Source: JAIEOG01 sp964519985 (GTDB lineage: Bacteria > Bdellovibrionota > FAC87 > UBA2466). Taken from it: DNA of 64,000 bases. Under the pieces are notes generated by a model. That model saw nothing but the letters and a program-made list of their open reading frames with translations. It did not search any database and was not told the origin of the DNA. Below, piece by piece: positions 51,019-60,242 of the stretch. The position numbers and the translations under genes are program-made. Location of the stretch: the NCBI GenBank assembly GCA_964519985.1, contig CAZFMF010000013.1:21083-85082 (forward strand), read 5' to 3'. The stretch's first letter is position 1. The number at the start of each line of letters is the position of its first letter.

Positions 51019-53308
51019 TGCCGAACCTGAGGTTGAAGCCGATTTGGGTCACCGCCACTTTGTACGCGTTGCGACCCGTGGAGAGGGAGAAGGTCCAGCA
51101 GGAGCGTGGTTTCGATCCGAAGTGGAAACCGATGCGGTAGGCGTAAAACTCGTGGGTTAAGAAGTTGTATTCCACGTAACCGTCGAGATCAAAAAAAGTC
51201 GGCAGTGTTTTGTAGAACGTGAGGTTGAGGGTGGTGGCGCGCAGACCATAATCCAGCGTGGATTCGCGATGCAGTCCGTTCACCGCCACGCGGTCCATCC
51301 CATTTCCTTTATACGAAAAACCGGTCGAAATGACTTTCTCGTGCGAGTCTGGCTCCACCGGGAAAGCGCCGGTCACCTGCAGGGCGAAATCGCCGTAGTT
51401 GAAGGAGCTGAAAAGCTCGAGTGGTCCCAGGCGGGTGCGGTAACGGGGATCGATATTGGAGGTTCGCAGGTTGTACTGTTCGGAAAGCTGGAACCAGAAA
51501 AAGCGCTCACCGTTCCCATCGCCCAGGCGCCGCTGAAAGCGATTGATCAACTCGAATCGCATGTACTCGTAAGGTGTGATCTGATCCACGATATCAAAAC
51601 GCGGGTTGGAGAAGCTGGCGTCCTGGGTCGGTTGGCCGGGCACGGGCAGTACCGGGACCTTGCCGGCGTTCGTGAAAAAGGGATGGTCGTTGCCGCCCGA
51701 CTGCCACAAGCTCGAACCGTAAATAAAACGCGGCTGGAAGATGTGACTCACTTTTTCAAATCCGGTGATGGATGTGTCGAAAACGCGCGAAAGCTGCATG
51801 GCGAAGGGAAGCTCGATGTCGACGTATTCCCGGTGTCGGAACGCCGATTGCGGAACATTAAAGTGGTAGGCGAGCGATCCGGCGCGCAGCAGCGGTTGGA
51901 ACTGAAAGCCCTCCGGCATCGGCGCATTGAGAATAAGACGCGGTTCGAGCTGAAGGCGCTGGCCGGTGCGCAAGTAGTCGTCGCTATCAAAGGCGGGGTC
52001 CGTATCCGTGTTCTGGCCTTGAGCGTCCACCGGGGTTGAAGGCACCTGATCGAAGGCCGTTCTTCGCGTGAAATTCGTAAACTGGGAATCGAACTCGTAA
52101 GAAAGCGTTTGTCCCAAGAGCGGGGCGGTGGTCTTAGCCGCATTCAAAATCGGGAGCTGGGCCGGCGTGCCCCCATCGACGCCGGAATCTCGGGCGACAA
52201 TCAGTGACTGCAGGTACTGCGCTTGCCCCGTAAAGAGCCAGCTGTCCCCGGGTTGGGTGAGCGAGAGCTGGGAGCGCAGGTTTCCCAACTCGGCGCGGGG
52301 GCCGACGTCGGCCGCATAGTCGAAGGTGTAATACGGATTGGAAACCCAGGTGATCATTTGGCGGCTGTGGGCGCGTGTGTTTCCAAACTGGTAAATATTG
52401 TGGGCCCGCACCGCCCCCTCGCCGAGAAAGCCGAGCGGGCGAGGGCGTGTGGGATCGATCGGACCCGGATTCGACGGCGGTCCGAACTTTCGGGTGACAA
52501 AGTAGACGCTGGCGTACCCTTGGGTGTCGCCCGAATAGACGTAGCGATAGTCGAAGGCGGTATGCAGGCCGCTATTGGAATAGAATGTCGGATTGACCAG
52601 GAGATCTTGCCAAGGCGAAATCGCCCAGAAAAAGGGCAGCGAAAATCCGCTCCCGAGGGTACCGGATCCGATGAACGACGGCATCAAGAGGCCGGTTTGG
52701 CGATCGGTCTTCACCGGCAAAATGATGTAAGGGGCGTAGAGCAGGGGAATCCGCTTTGCCTTCACGAGGACATCGTAGAAATGGGCGTAGGCGCCCATCG
52801 TCACGCGGAAGCGCCGTCCCGAAATTCCCCAGTCCAAGGGGCATTCCGAGACTTTCGGCCCTTTGAGCAAATCGATATTGCAGTTGCTGTACCCGCCTTC
52901 TTCGACCTCGAAGTTTTGTACGTCCATGCGCCGGATGACTTCCCCGGTAATGACGACCTGACCGGAGACGAGTGTCGCTTTGTCGAAAAAAGCGTCCGCG
53001 CCTTTGAGATTAAAGTTCGCGTTGGCGGAGTAAATATTGATCTCGCCATCTTCGACGTGCACGTTGCCGACGGCGGTGCCGCGATTGGTGGTGAAATCCA
53101 CTTCGATTTCGTCGGCCCAGAGCTGGCGGCCTTCGCTTTTGATCCAAGCGTTGCCCTTGCCCTTGAGCATATTCGTGCCGAGATCCCGATTGTAGTAATC
53201 GGCTCGGAACTGAATGCCCTTGGGAACCTCGGCGCGCGTGATACCCGCGACGATCCCGAAGGCGACCCAAAGCCCGGCGGTAAATTTATCCCTCGAGAAG
53301 AACCGCAA
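51002..53308 (-). CDS. lptD: LPS-assembly protein LptD
   Basis: 768 residues from TTG 53308, which gives a proper signal peptide (LRFFSRDKFTAGLWVAFGIV then AGITRA); ATG 53356 would add 16 residues inside the thiolase gene. An OstA/LptA-like domain (ADYYNRDLGTNMLKGKGNAW, LWADEIEVDF, GEINIYSANANFNLKG) precedes a large beta-barrel with KAKRIPLLYAPYIILPVKTD then RQTGLLMPSFIGSG, a well-conserved LptD segment. Cys residues (NCNIDLLKGPKVSEC) may form the needed disulfides. It inserts LPS into the outer leaflet, so the organism is diderm with LPS. LptE was not seen in the window. Confidence 0.92.
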   Translation of the reverse strand: MRFFSRDKFTAGLWVAFGIVAGITRAEVPKGIQFRADYYNRDLGTNMLKGKGNAWIKSEGRQLWADEIEVDFTTNRGTAVGNVHVEDGEINIYSANANFNLKGADAFFDKATLVSGQVVITGEVIRRMDVQNFEVEEGGYSNCNIDLLKGPKVSECPLDWGISGRRFRVTMGAYAHFYDVLVKAKRIPLLYAPYIILPVKTDRQTGLLMPSFIGSGTLGSGFSLPFFWAISPWQDLLVNPTFYSNSGLHTAFDYRYVYSGDTQGYASVYFVTRKFGPPSNPGPIDPTRPRPLGFLGEGAVRAHNIYQFGNTRAHSRQMITWVSNPYYTFDYAADVGPRAELGNLRSQLSLTQPGDSWLFTGQAQYLQSLIVARDSGVDGGTPAQLPILNAAKTTAPLLGQTLSYEFDSQFTNFTRRTAFDQVPSTPVDAQGQNTDTDPAFDSDDYLRTGQRLQLEPRLILNAPMPEGFQFQPLLRAGSLAYHFNVPQSAFRHREYVDIELPFAMQLSRVFDTSITGFEKVSHIFQPRFIYGSSLWQSGGNDHPFFTNAGKVPVLPVPGQPTQDASFSNPRFDIVDQITPYEYMRFELINRFQRRLGDGNGERFFWFQLSEQYNLRTSNIDPRYRTRLGPLELFSSFNYGDFALQVTGAFPVEPDSHEKVISTGFSYKGNGMDRVAVNGLHRESTLDYGLRATTLNLTFYKTLPTFFDLDGYVEYNFLTHEFYAYRIGFHFGSKPRSCWTFSLSTGRNAYKVAVTQIGFNLRFGNVSGL

Positions 53309-54464
53309 TCCCTTGGCCCCCGCCGATACAAGCCGTTCCAATGGCCCTGCCGCCACCGCGTGCGCGCAGGGCGTACAGAAGGTGTGCCGTGATCCGTGCT
53401 CCGCTCGCCCCCAGCGGGTGGCCGATGGCGATGGCTCCGCCGTCGGTATTGAGCTTTTTTAGATCCAGGGCGAGTTCTTGCGCCACCGCGAGGGTTTGCG
53501 CGGCGAATGCCTCATTGACCTCGACCAAGTCGACTTGGGAAAGTTCCAATTGGGTACGCGCCAGCAGTCCTTTGACCGCGGGGACGGGACCAATCCCCAT
53601 GATCGCGGGATCGCAACCGACGACAAAATGGGACTTGAGACGCCCCAAGATTGTCCCGCCCAGCGTCTGCGCCTTTTTTTCTGCGCAGAGGATCAAGGAA
53701 GCGGCGCCATCGACCATTCCGCTGGCGTTGCCCGCCGTGACGACGCCATCCTTTTTGAAAACGGCTTTCAATTTTGCGAGTCCTTCGGCGTTGGCATCGG
53801 GGCGGGGATGTTCGTCCTTCTCCACTTTGGTTTCGGTGCCCTTGGCTTTGATCGTCACCGGCTCGATTTCTTCTTTGAGCCGGCCCGCCTTTACCGCCTC
53901 GTGGGTTTTCAGTTGGGACTGCAGCGCGAAAGCATCGCAGGCCTCCCGCGAGATCCCGTATTTCACGGCGAGATTTTCCGCCGTCAAGGCCATCGGCAAT
54001 TTCGGAATGGAGTCGGTCAGGCCGGACATCAGGCTGTCCTCGAGTTCCGCATGCCCTAGTCGGTAGCCAAAGCGCGCTCCGCGCAGCACGTAGGGCGCTT
54101 GGCTCATACTTTCCGTACCACCGACCAAAACGGTTTCCGCTTCGCCCGATTGAATCAGGCGCGCACCCTGGATAATCGCTTCGAAACCCGACCCGCAAAG
54201 GCGGTTGATCGTGACCGCCGGCACTTTTTGCGGGCAACCGGAGCGCAGCCCGACGTGTCGCGCCAAATACGCGCCATCGGCGGACGAGGGCATCACGTTA
54301 CCGTAAATGACCTGGTCAATTTGTTCGCCGGTAATCCCGGCCTGTCGCAGAGCCGCCAGGGAGGCCTCTACCGCAAGATCGGTGGCCGTCAAGCCTTTGA
54401 AACTTCCCCCGAAGGCCCCGAAGGGTGTCCTTTTTGCTGCTACGAAAACGATGTCATTTGCCAT
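53286..54464 (-). CDS. Acetyl-CoA acetyltransferase (thiolase)
   Basis: 392 residues from ATG 54464; a longer reading lacks family similarity. VTINRLCGSGFEAIIQGAR holds the acyl-accepting Cys, GGAIAIGHPLGASGARITAH the His and TACIGGGQGIAVLL the second Cys, all as in degradative or biosynthetic thiolases. It condenses or cleaves acetoacetyl-CoA or 3-ketoacyl-CoA. It is a good partner for the acyl-CoA dehydrogenases at 21-23 kb, although not in the same operon. The stop lies 22 nt inside the lptD start, an odd pairing of metabolism with outer-membrane biogenesis. Confidence 0.94.
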   Translation of the reverse strand: MANDIVFVAAKRTPFGAFGGSFKGLTATDLAVEASLAALRQAGITGEQIDQVIYGNVMPSSADGAYLARHVGLRSGCPQKVPAVTINRLCGSGFEAIIQGARLIQSGEAETVLVGGTESMSQAPYVLRGARFGYRLGHAELEDSLMSGLTDSIPKLPMALTAENLAVKYGISREACDAFALQSQLKTHEAVKAGRLKEEIEPVTIKAKGTETKVEKDEHPRPDANAEGLAKLKAVFKKDGVVTAGNASGMVDGAASLILCAEKKAQTLGGTILGRLKSHFVVGCDPAIMGIGPVPAVKGLLARTQLELSQVDLVEVNEAFAAQTLAVAQELALDLKKLNTDGGAIAIGHPLGASGARITAHLLYALRARGGGRAIGTACIGGGQGIAVLLEG

Positions 54465-54565
54465 TGCGGAGCCAAAATAGCCCATTCCCCCCATGGGGTA
54501 AACCCGCGAAGAAACGTCTGGAAATTCAGTTGAAAACGGCCGCTGGCGTTCCTACACTGCCTTCC

Positions 54566-55318
54566 ATGCAATCCGCCGAAGGTCGCGTCCTCGTCAACCC
54601 CGTCTCCGTTCAGAAGAGTTTCGTGAAACTGGGAGAGGCGTTGGTGCGCGTGCTCGACATTTCCTACATTCGCGCGGTCGTTGACGCCGACGGGCCCTTT
54701 GGCCAGTTGCCGGAAGGCAGCACGGCGGTGGTGCAGTTTGAGTTGGAGCGCAGCCGGTTTTCCTTGGAAGTCACCATCCGCGCTCATGGTCCCGGCTGGG
54801 TCCGCTTGGATTTTCCGAAACTGGTACCGAGTGTGCGCGCTCATCTGCGGTCGTTTCTCTCGCCCCGAAAAATCGGTGAGTCGATCGTCGAAGATTGGCG
54901 AGAAGGCTCGTTGCGGCATTTTCACGGTTTGAACGAGAGCGAGCTTTGGACCGACGATTCCGAAGCGGTCCTTTTCACCTATTTGGATCAAGATGCGCCA
55001 GAATCCCAGTTCTTGATCCGGGTACGCGAAGCCCGCGGCCCGCTTTCGGTGGGCAAGATCTTGCGCAAGCACTACATGGAACTGTCGTCGATAGAAGGCG
55101 AGTTGGTGTTACAACCGCTGACGGACAGTGAAGCGTACCGAAAGCTCAGCGAGTGCCGCGATATCGTCACCAACTTTCGTCCGTCGATTCCGGCGGAGTA
55201 TGCGCTGAAACAGCGGATGTTAAAAATCATCAGCGAAACACTCTACTCGACCAGTCGGCGGGTGGAGATGTTGCCCTCCCGTCCGTCCCCACAACCTTCG
55301 GTGCGCCCCGAAACCTAA
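54566..55318 (+). CDS. Degenerate PilZ-like domain protein
   Basis: 250 residues from ATG 54566. Residues about 25-110 (VRVLDISYIRAVVDADGPFG, GSTAVVQFELERSRFSLEVT, PGWVRLDFPKLVPSVRAHLR) follow the strand order of a PilZ barrel: DxSxx, hydrophobic sheet and a closing helix. The RxxxR c-di-GMP loop is not evident and Gly of DxSxxG is Arg/Ala. A second half is charged and helical, with ECRDIVTNFRPSIPAEYAL. Loss of ligand residues suggests a PilZ that binds proteins instead, or a distinct fold. c-di-GMP would come from the DgcB-like enzyme. Moderate confidence. Confidence 0.55.
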   Translation: MQSAEGRVLVNPVSVQKSFVKLGEALVRVLDISYIRAVVDADGPFGQLPEGSTAVVQFELERSRFSLEVTIRAHGPGWVRLDFPKLVPSVRAHLRSFLSPRKIGESIVEDWREGSLRHFHGLNESELWTDDSEAVLFTYLDQDAPESQFLIRVREARGPLSVGKILRKHYMELSSIEGELVLQPLTDSEAYRKLSECRDIVTNFRPSIPAEYALKQRMLKIISETLYSTSRRVEMLPSRPSPQPSVRPET

Positions 55319-55514
55319 GTGTCGAAGTTGCTAGCGGCGGCCAAACCTTAGACACCCTTAAGTCTCTGAGTTTACTAGCCTAAGTTTGAGTTTCCCTCTT
55401 GGGTTGCCCTCGGGGGCCGAATTCTGTCCGTTCCCTGCGGGAGGGGCACGGCGCCCGCTTTGCACTTCTATCGAGTGAACCAAGGGTCAGTACGAAGGCT
55501 GGGGAAACGAAAAC

Positions 55515-57041
55515 ATGCGCAAAGTTCAAGGGTTAGCTGGGATCGCGTGGAAACTGGGGGTGTTGTGTCTTCTGTGTATCCCGTGGTCACTTCAAGCCGA
55601 AAATCCCGTTAAAAAATCACCCGATCACGCATTGAGCTCCGGGGGCGATGCCGACAAAGCCAATTCCGATTCCGAAGCCGAGGATTTGAAAATCGAGCCG
55701 AATCCGCTGGTCGCGAAGTTTCAGGAAAAAATCTCGGCCATGGGCGATCGCGGGTTGTTGGAGTTCATCTCCCAATTGAGCGAGATGGCGACGCTCAACC
55801 CGGAATCCTTTGATGCGCTCATTGACGGACTGCCCGCACTCGCTGAACCCGCGGCGAAAGATGAGGAATTAAAAAAAGAACTCAAAGCCGAGTTTCGCGC
55901 TAAGGCCAGTGAATTGGGTGCCAATGCTAAAGAGCCGCTTCTGAAAGTCGCCAAGGAAGTCGCCGAAGGTCGCTTCCAGAAGTCAAACGGTCAACCCGCG
56001 CAAAATCCGGCCGAGTTCCAAAAGATTTTGGATGCAAAACTCGCGGAGTTGAAAAAGAAAGACGGCGACGAAAAAGGTGCGTTGGAAAAAAAACTCGAGG
56101 AAGCCACCAAAAAAGCCCAGGAAGACCTCGCTAAGAACGCCAACCTCAGTCAGAACCCCAACGATCTGGGGCTCGATCCGGCGGCTTTGGCGGGGTTGAA
56201 TAAGGGCGATCAGGGCGCGGCCGATCCGGGAGCAGGTTCGGGCGACCCGGGGGGCGGATCCCCGGCCGGCGGGTCTCCTTCGGGGGGTGGAAAATCGGGG
56301 GGCGACAAATCGAGCGCGGATAAATCGAAGCCCGAAAAGAAATCAAACAATGCTTACAATCCGTCGCCGGAGTCGTCGAAACCGGAGGAATCCAAACCCG
56401 CGGCCCGCAATGAAGACACTTCAACGCCGCGGGCGAAACGTTCGGTCTCCAACGAAGACCAAGTGGATAAGAAGGGACCCGATGCGAGCGGCGCGGGAAA
56501 CGCGAATCCGATTCTACCCAATGCCACGCCCGCCAAGTCGGCGCCGGCCAAACTCGGCCAACTGGGACCGCGTTCTTCACTACCGAGTCTCCCGGCCGAC
56601 ACGGCGAGTGGTGCCGTTGGGGGTGCGACCGGACCCAGTGGTGGCACGGGATCGGGTGGCGGGGCCCCGATCGTGAACGGCAGCAACGGGTCGGGCTATG
56701 GTGTTAGCGGCGGCAGCGGACCGACGATTTCTCCGGTGAACAATGGTGCGTCGGGAGACCAGAAGTTTGAATATGCCCGTGATCCGCGGTGGGGCGCCGC
56801 CAACGGCGGCGAGACCAACGAAATCTATTCGGGGCCGGATGACGGCGCGGTGGATTTCAGTCCGGCGGTCGGCACCGTCGGGGGCACGATCGTGAATGCC
56901 ACGCGGGTGCGACCACGCGGCGTCACGGTCGAAGAACCGGCCTTCCGCGGAGCGATCGACCAAATCGTGCGTTCGCTTTGCCAAGGAAAATTGGACTGCA
57001 ATCGAACGAAAAAAGAACCGACGAAGGAGTCGCGCATTTAG
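55515..57041 (+). CDS. Large secreted disordered protein with C-terminal Cys pair
   Basis: 508 residues. Signal peptide (MRKVQGLAGIAWKLGVLCLL then CIPWSLQAEN), a Glu/Lys-rich acidic region, a helical core (MGDRGLLEFISQLSEMATLN), a Lys/Glu coiled-coil around residues 170-200 (KKKDGDEKGALEKKLEEATK), then about 170 residues of Gly/Ser/Pro/Asn low complexity, and a C-terminal domain with SLCQGKLDCNRTK. DQKFEYARDPRW weakly resembles the ends of the NIF family. It is 26 nt before the third NIF paralog, so the two form a pair like 35339/34260. No family recognised. Confidence 0.72.
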   Translation: MRKVQGLAGIAWKLGVLCLLCIPWSLQAENPVKKSPDHALSSGGDADKANSDSEAEDLKIEPNPLVAKFQEKISAMGDRGLLEFISQLSEMATLNPESFDALIDGLPALAEPAAKDEELKKELKAEFRAKASELGANAKEPLLKVAKEVAEGRFQKSNGQPAQNPAEFQKILDAKLAELKKKDGDEKGALEKKLEEATKKAQEDLAKNANLSQNPNDLGLDPAALAGLNKGDQGAADPGAGSGDPGGGSPAGGSPSGGGKSGGDKSSADKSKPEKKSNNAYNPSPESSKPEESKPAARNEDTSTPRAKRSVSNEDQVDKKGPDASGAGNANPILPNATPAKSAPAKLGQLGPRSSLPSLPADTASGAVGGATGPSGGTGSGGGAPIVNGSNGSGYGVSGGSGPTISPVNNGASGDQKFEYARDPRWGAANGGETNEIYSGPDDGAVDFSPAVGTVGGTIVNATRVRPRGVTVEEPAFRGAIDQIVRSLCQGKLDCNRTKKEPTKESRI

Positions 57042-57067
57042 CGCACTCGTCGGGGAGGAATCGAGCG

Positions 57068-58234
57068 ATGGGAAAAATATTTGGACTTTCGGTCATCGTC
57101 GCCGCGCTGGGCGCCGGGCCGACCTTTGCCGAGAGCTATACGGGGGGACAAAATAATAACCCCTTCCTGAACTCCACGCCCGCTCCGACCGGCAGTGCAC
57201 CGGAATCCAAGTCGGGTGACGCCCAGTTTTTTTCGAGCCCGAGCGCCATTCAAGATAACTCGGCCGCCAACGCGGCCAACGGACGAGAGCACAAAGCCGG
57301 CGATGCGCAAAACCAAGGCAATGCGGGGATGGGCGCGGCGATTGCGGCGGGAGCCGCGCTAACCGCCGCCGGAATGAAAGAGATGTCGGAGTTGAACCTC
57401 AAAGAGGCCGCCCGTCTCTTTGGACTGGCCGGCATGGAGTTCGCTCAGGCCGGTGCCAGTGCCGCTTCGGCCAGCGACAACGGTAGCCAGCGTTCGATGC
57501 TGCTCGCGAATTCGGGACAAGGCGGATCGCAGGTGACTTTTAATGCGGACGATGTCGCAAAAAACCTGATGACCGATCAGGCCAAGGCGGCTTTGCAGGC
57601 GCAAGGGGTAGACCCGGCTTCCTTCTTAAAGCAGCTGGCCAGTGGCGGTATTCGCAGTGGCTCGGATGCACTGGGCGCGCTGGGTAAGGCGGACGAAGTT
57701 CCGGCCGAGCAGGCCAACGATTATTCGAGCGTCGATATGGGATCTTTCCTCGGTACGCCGCCGGAAGATCTGGGCGAGATGCCGCGGGAACTTTTGGGAA
57801 TGCGAGATGCCGCGCAGCCCAATCCCATGGGCGGAGGCCCGGGGGCTGCGGGCGGTGGCGGCGGAGTGGGTGGCATTAACGCCGCGGAAAGCTCGGGATC
57901 GAGCGCCGAGGTTGCGGGCACCTTGAGCCAGCCGCGCGGCGCCAGCAGTCACCCGGCAGCGATGGCGGTTTTGGACAAAAAAGATAGTTCGGTGACGGGT
58001 TTGTCGACGGAAAATGGGAGTTTGTCGATTCACGGACTGGGCGTTGGAACCGCGGCTAAAGCCGAACTAGCGCCGGGAGTGACGCGGGCCGAGTTGTTGA
58101 CGCTGGGTGTGACCCGCGCGCGCGGACAAAATATTTTCCGGGTTGCCAATCGAAACTATCGCAGCTTCTCAAAATGGCGCGCCCTCCGGGCAAATCACCC
58201 GAAGGGCCGCGCCAGAGATATCGCATCGTTCTAG
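57068..58234 (+). CDS. Secreted low-complexity protein, NIF-motif paralog C
   Basis: 388 residues from ATG 57068 with GGGGAGGA upstream. Signal peptide (MGKIFGLSVIVAALGAGPTF AES), Asn/Gly/Ser-rich linker, an Ala-rich helical pair (GAAIAAGAALTAAGMKEMSE and FGLAGMEFAQAGASAASASD) in the same place as the two-Cys helix of paralogs A and B but without Cys, a Gly-rich middle and the conserved end GQNIFRVANRNYRSFSKW. It is followed by a GTCATTGCGA repeat that may terminate it. Confidence 0.75.
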   Translation: MGKIFGLSVIVAALGAGPTFAESYTGGQNNNPFLNSTPAPTGSAPESKSGDAQFFSSPSAIQDNSAANAANGREHKAGDAQNQGNAGMGAAIAAGAALTAAGMKEMSELNLKEAARLFGLAGMEFAQAGASAASASDNGSQRSMLLANSGQGGSQVTFNADDVAKNLMTDQAKAALQAQGVDPASFLKQLASGGIRSGSDALGALGKADEVPAEQANDYSSVDMGSFLGTPPEDLGEMPRELLGMRDAAQPNPMGGGPGAAGGGGGVGGINAAESSGSSAEVAGTLSQPRGASSHPAAMAVLDKKDSSVTGLSTENGSLSIHGLGVGTAAKAELAPGVTRAELLTLGVTRARGQNIFRVANRNYRSFSKWRALRANHPKGRARDIASF

Positions 58235-58312
58235 TCATTGCGAGCGTAGCGAAGCAATCCCGCAGCGCGAAGCGCTGCGATTTCGCCTCCGCCCTTCCGA
58301 CTTCGCAATCAC
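58234..58312. repeat. GTCATTGCGA palindromic repeat, near-complete copy
   Basis: GTCATTGCGAGCGTAGCG then AAGCAATCC, a perfect inner hairpin CGCAGCGC-GAA-GCGCTGCG (58261-58279) and a diverged right arm CTTCGCAATCAC. Starts at the stop of paralog C and ends next to the membrane protein stop; it lies between convergent genes. Confidence 0.8.
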
Positions 58313-58316
58313 ACAG

Positions 58317-58916
58317 TTACTTCCGGGCGCGCGCAACTTGATCGGCGACGGCATAACCCGCCGCCGTCTGCATCACGCGGTCCGAAATCTGCCAGCTCAG
58401 CACGATAGTCGCGGCGGCGGCCACTCCCATCACCACCGAGGCGATGCGTCCCAAAAGGAACTGCTCGCGCAGAGTTAAGTAAGTCAAGATAATGCCCCAT
58501 CCGAACATGACCGCGCCCACGATCTGCATCGTCGCATCCGGCACCGCGTACAGCGTGTAGCTGCCAAGCATGATGGTCAAAACGACCGCCAATCGACGAT
58601 AAAGCACGCGCTTACTGGTGTGGCGACCGAAGCGGGTCCCGATCCACCAGAGCGTTTCCGATAGTGAGAGCGCACCGAAGAAGAGAAACGCCATGCGCGC
58701 ACCCATCACCAAGAAAAGCGCTTGATCGCGGGCAATCCCGGTGCGATCGCTGAGCAACCAGGAGAGCTGCAGATTCAAGCTGCGACCCACGCCCACCTGA
58801 GATTCCACGAACGCAATGCCCAGGAAGGTCAAAAGGATCAATCCATGATTACGCGACCACTGGAGCTGATTGATGAACGTGGCCGGGCTAAAGAAAAAAC
58901 GTACGACTTGCTTCAA
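58317..58916 (-). CDS. Yip1-like integral membrane protein
   Basis: 199 residues from TTG 58916 (GGGGG six nt upstream; the ATG at 59027 would add a non-family Gly-rich part). FFFSPATFINQLQ is the amphipathic region that begins many bacterial YIP1 family proteins, followed by five or six transmembrane segments (LILLTFLGIAFVESQ, ALFLVMGARMAFLFFGALSL, LAVVLTIMLGSYTLY, GAVMFGWGIILTYL, SVVMGVAAAATIVLSW). The role of such proteins in bacteria is unknown. Confidence 0.6.
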   Translation of the reverse strand: MKQVVRFFFSPATFINQLQWSRNHGLILLTFLGIAFVESQVGVGRSLNLQLSWLLSDRTGIARDQALFLVMGARMAFLFFGALSLSETLWWIGTRFGRHTSKRVLYRRLAVVLTIMLGSYTLYAVPDATMQIVGAVMFGWGIILTYLTLREQFLLGRIASVVMGVAAAATIVLSWQISDRVMQTAAGYAVADQVARARK

Positions 58917-59210
58917 GAGTCCCCCCAACGAAGCGAAAATTTCGCACGGTCTACCACCCGGCAGACCGCGCCGAGGAAAGACTTTGCAACCTATGCCATC
59001 CGCCCCCAGGCTGCCGATCCCTCCCAAAACGGTGTCGATTTGTTTGACACCGGCGACGGGACGCGGCTCCGGGGGGTGTATACACGCTGTTCATGGGTCG
59101 TCGGTTCAAACAGTTTCCGGGGATCCTGGGTTTCAAAAAGCCCAAGGGATTCAAGGATTCTGCACTGGTTCACGCCTTGCAATATTAGGGGGTAGAGGTC
59201 ACCGAAACCG

Positions 59211-60215
59211 ATGTCAGCCCGATGGACACAGCTTAGTGCGATACTTCTGGTTCTAGCCACCGCCGTGGCTTGCACGGACGGACGGCCGAGCCGCGAACAG
59301 GTTCAGCTCTTCACCAATATCGTTCCTCCGGCAACGACGCTGGTCGCCGCCGCCGATGTAAAGTTCGGGGGCAAGAACACCGATTCGCTCCAGATGACCA
59401 TCAAAGGAAATTCGCTTTTCTTAACCGGTCGGCCCTTCGGCTTTAGCCGCTGGGAAATCGGTTCGGCGCCGGAAAGTCCGAGCCTCACCTTTGCTGCTTC
59501 CGATCAGATCGAAGCCTTTTCGCCGATGGGAAAATGGGTAGTGGATTGGTACACCTCCGGCGCTCTGGCGATTGTCGGACAAATCGCTTTCACGAGTGGA
59601 ACGGTGGGCACAAGCGTTATCAACATGACCGAAACCACCAAGCCACGCGAGGTTCAGCGCTATCCCGCCTTGGATCCGAATTCGGATCAAGTGCCGAGTG
59701 ATGAGGCCTTTGTTTACGCGGCGATGGTGCCCCATCCCACGAAGCCGTTGCTCTACGGGTTTCGGCGTCAGGACTACGTTTACACCGTGGATCTCTCGCA
59801 GGGAAAAATGAATTTACAAGCCAAGGATGCTTACGGCGAACCCGGCGAAAGTGTTTGCTGCGTTTTGGGCGCAACGGCATTCCAGAACAAAGTTTACGTC
59901 GCGTTTCGCGACCGTTTGGTTTTTTTCGATATCGGATCCGACGGCCGATTGACCAACGCCAAGGAGTCATTGGAGCTGGCGGCGGTGAACGTTCAAGCGA
60001 CGCCGCGTTATCTTTACGTCCAGCACGAACCGTCCTCGGCGGGTACGAGCCAACGCCCGTCGGGTATTTATGTCTTTGACGCTAACGGCGAAAACGTGGC
60101 GTTCTTTAAGGCGGGCAATCCGCGGCGTTTCGCGGTTTCACCGGACGACTCACATTTTTACTCCAATGCCGACGGTCAGTCGGTCAAAATCTTCCGTATC
60201 CAGTGGACAAACTAG
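59211..60215 (+). CDS. Lipoprotein with beta-propeller-like repeats
   Basis: 334 residues. MSARWTQLSAILLVLATAVAC is a lipoprotein signal with Cys21. The mature chain consists of about seven repeats of short strands ending in FSRWEI, VVDWYT, YVYTVDLSQG, VFFDIGSDGR and GIYVFDANGE, the pattern of WD40/YVTN beta-propellers in the periplasm or at the outer membrane. CCVLG is an unusual vicinal Cys pair at about 223. The function is unknown. It is 27 nt before the YceI gene, so likely in one transcript. Confidence 0.68.
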   Translation: MSARWTQLSAILLVLATAVACTDGRPSREQVQLFTNIVPPATTLVAAADVKFGGKNTDSLQMTIKGNSLFLTGRPFGFSRWEIGSAPESPSLTFAASDQIEAFSPMGKWVVDWYTSGALAIVGQIAFTSGTVGTSVINMTETTKPREVQRYPALDPNSDQVPSDEAFVYAAMVPHPTKPLLYGFRRQDYVYTVDLSQGKMNLQAKDAYGEPGESVCCVLGATAFQNKVYVAFRDRLVFFDIGSDGRLTNAKESLELAAVNVQATPRYLYVQHEPSSAGTSQRPSGIYVFDANGENVAFFKAGNPRRFAVSPDDSHFYSNADGQSVKIFRIQWTN

Positions 60216-60242
60216 CCACGCCCTTTTACGCTTTCCTAGCTC

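Noticed and set aside
52223..53392. 389-codon plus-strand frame opposite lptD
   Set aside because: Shadow of lptD: repetitive Gly/Arg/Val composition, no signal or family motif.
55440..55475. GGCAC and TTTGCAC before the gene at 55515, resembling sigma-54 elements
   Set aside because: The GG-to-GC distance is not 12 bp, so it does not fit a -24/-12 promoter.
59076..59085. Perfect 10-bp palindrome GTGTATACAC upstream of the lipoprotein gene at 59211
   Set aside because: A single short palindrome without a partner site or matching promoter boxes; it could be an operator but nothing else supports this.
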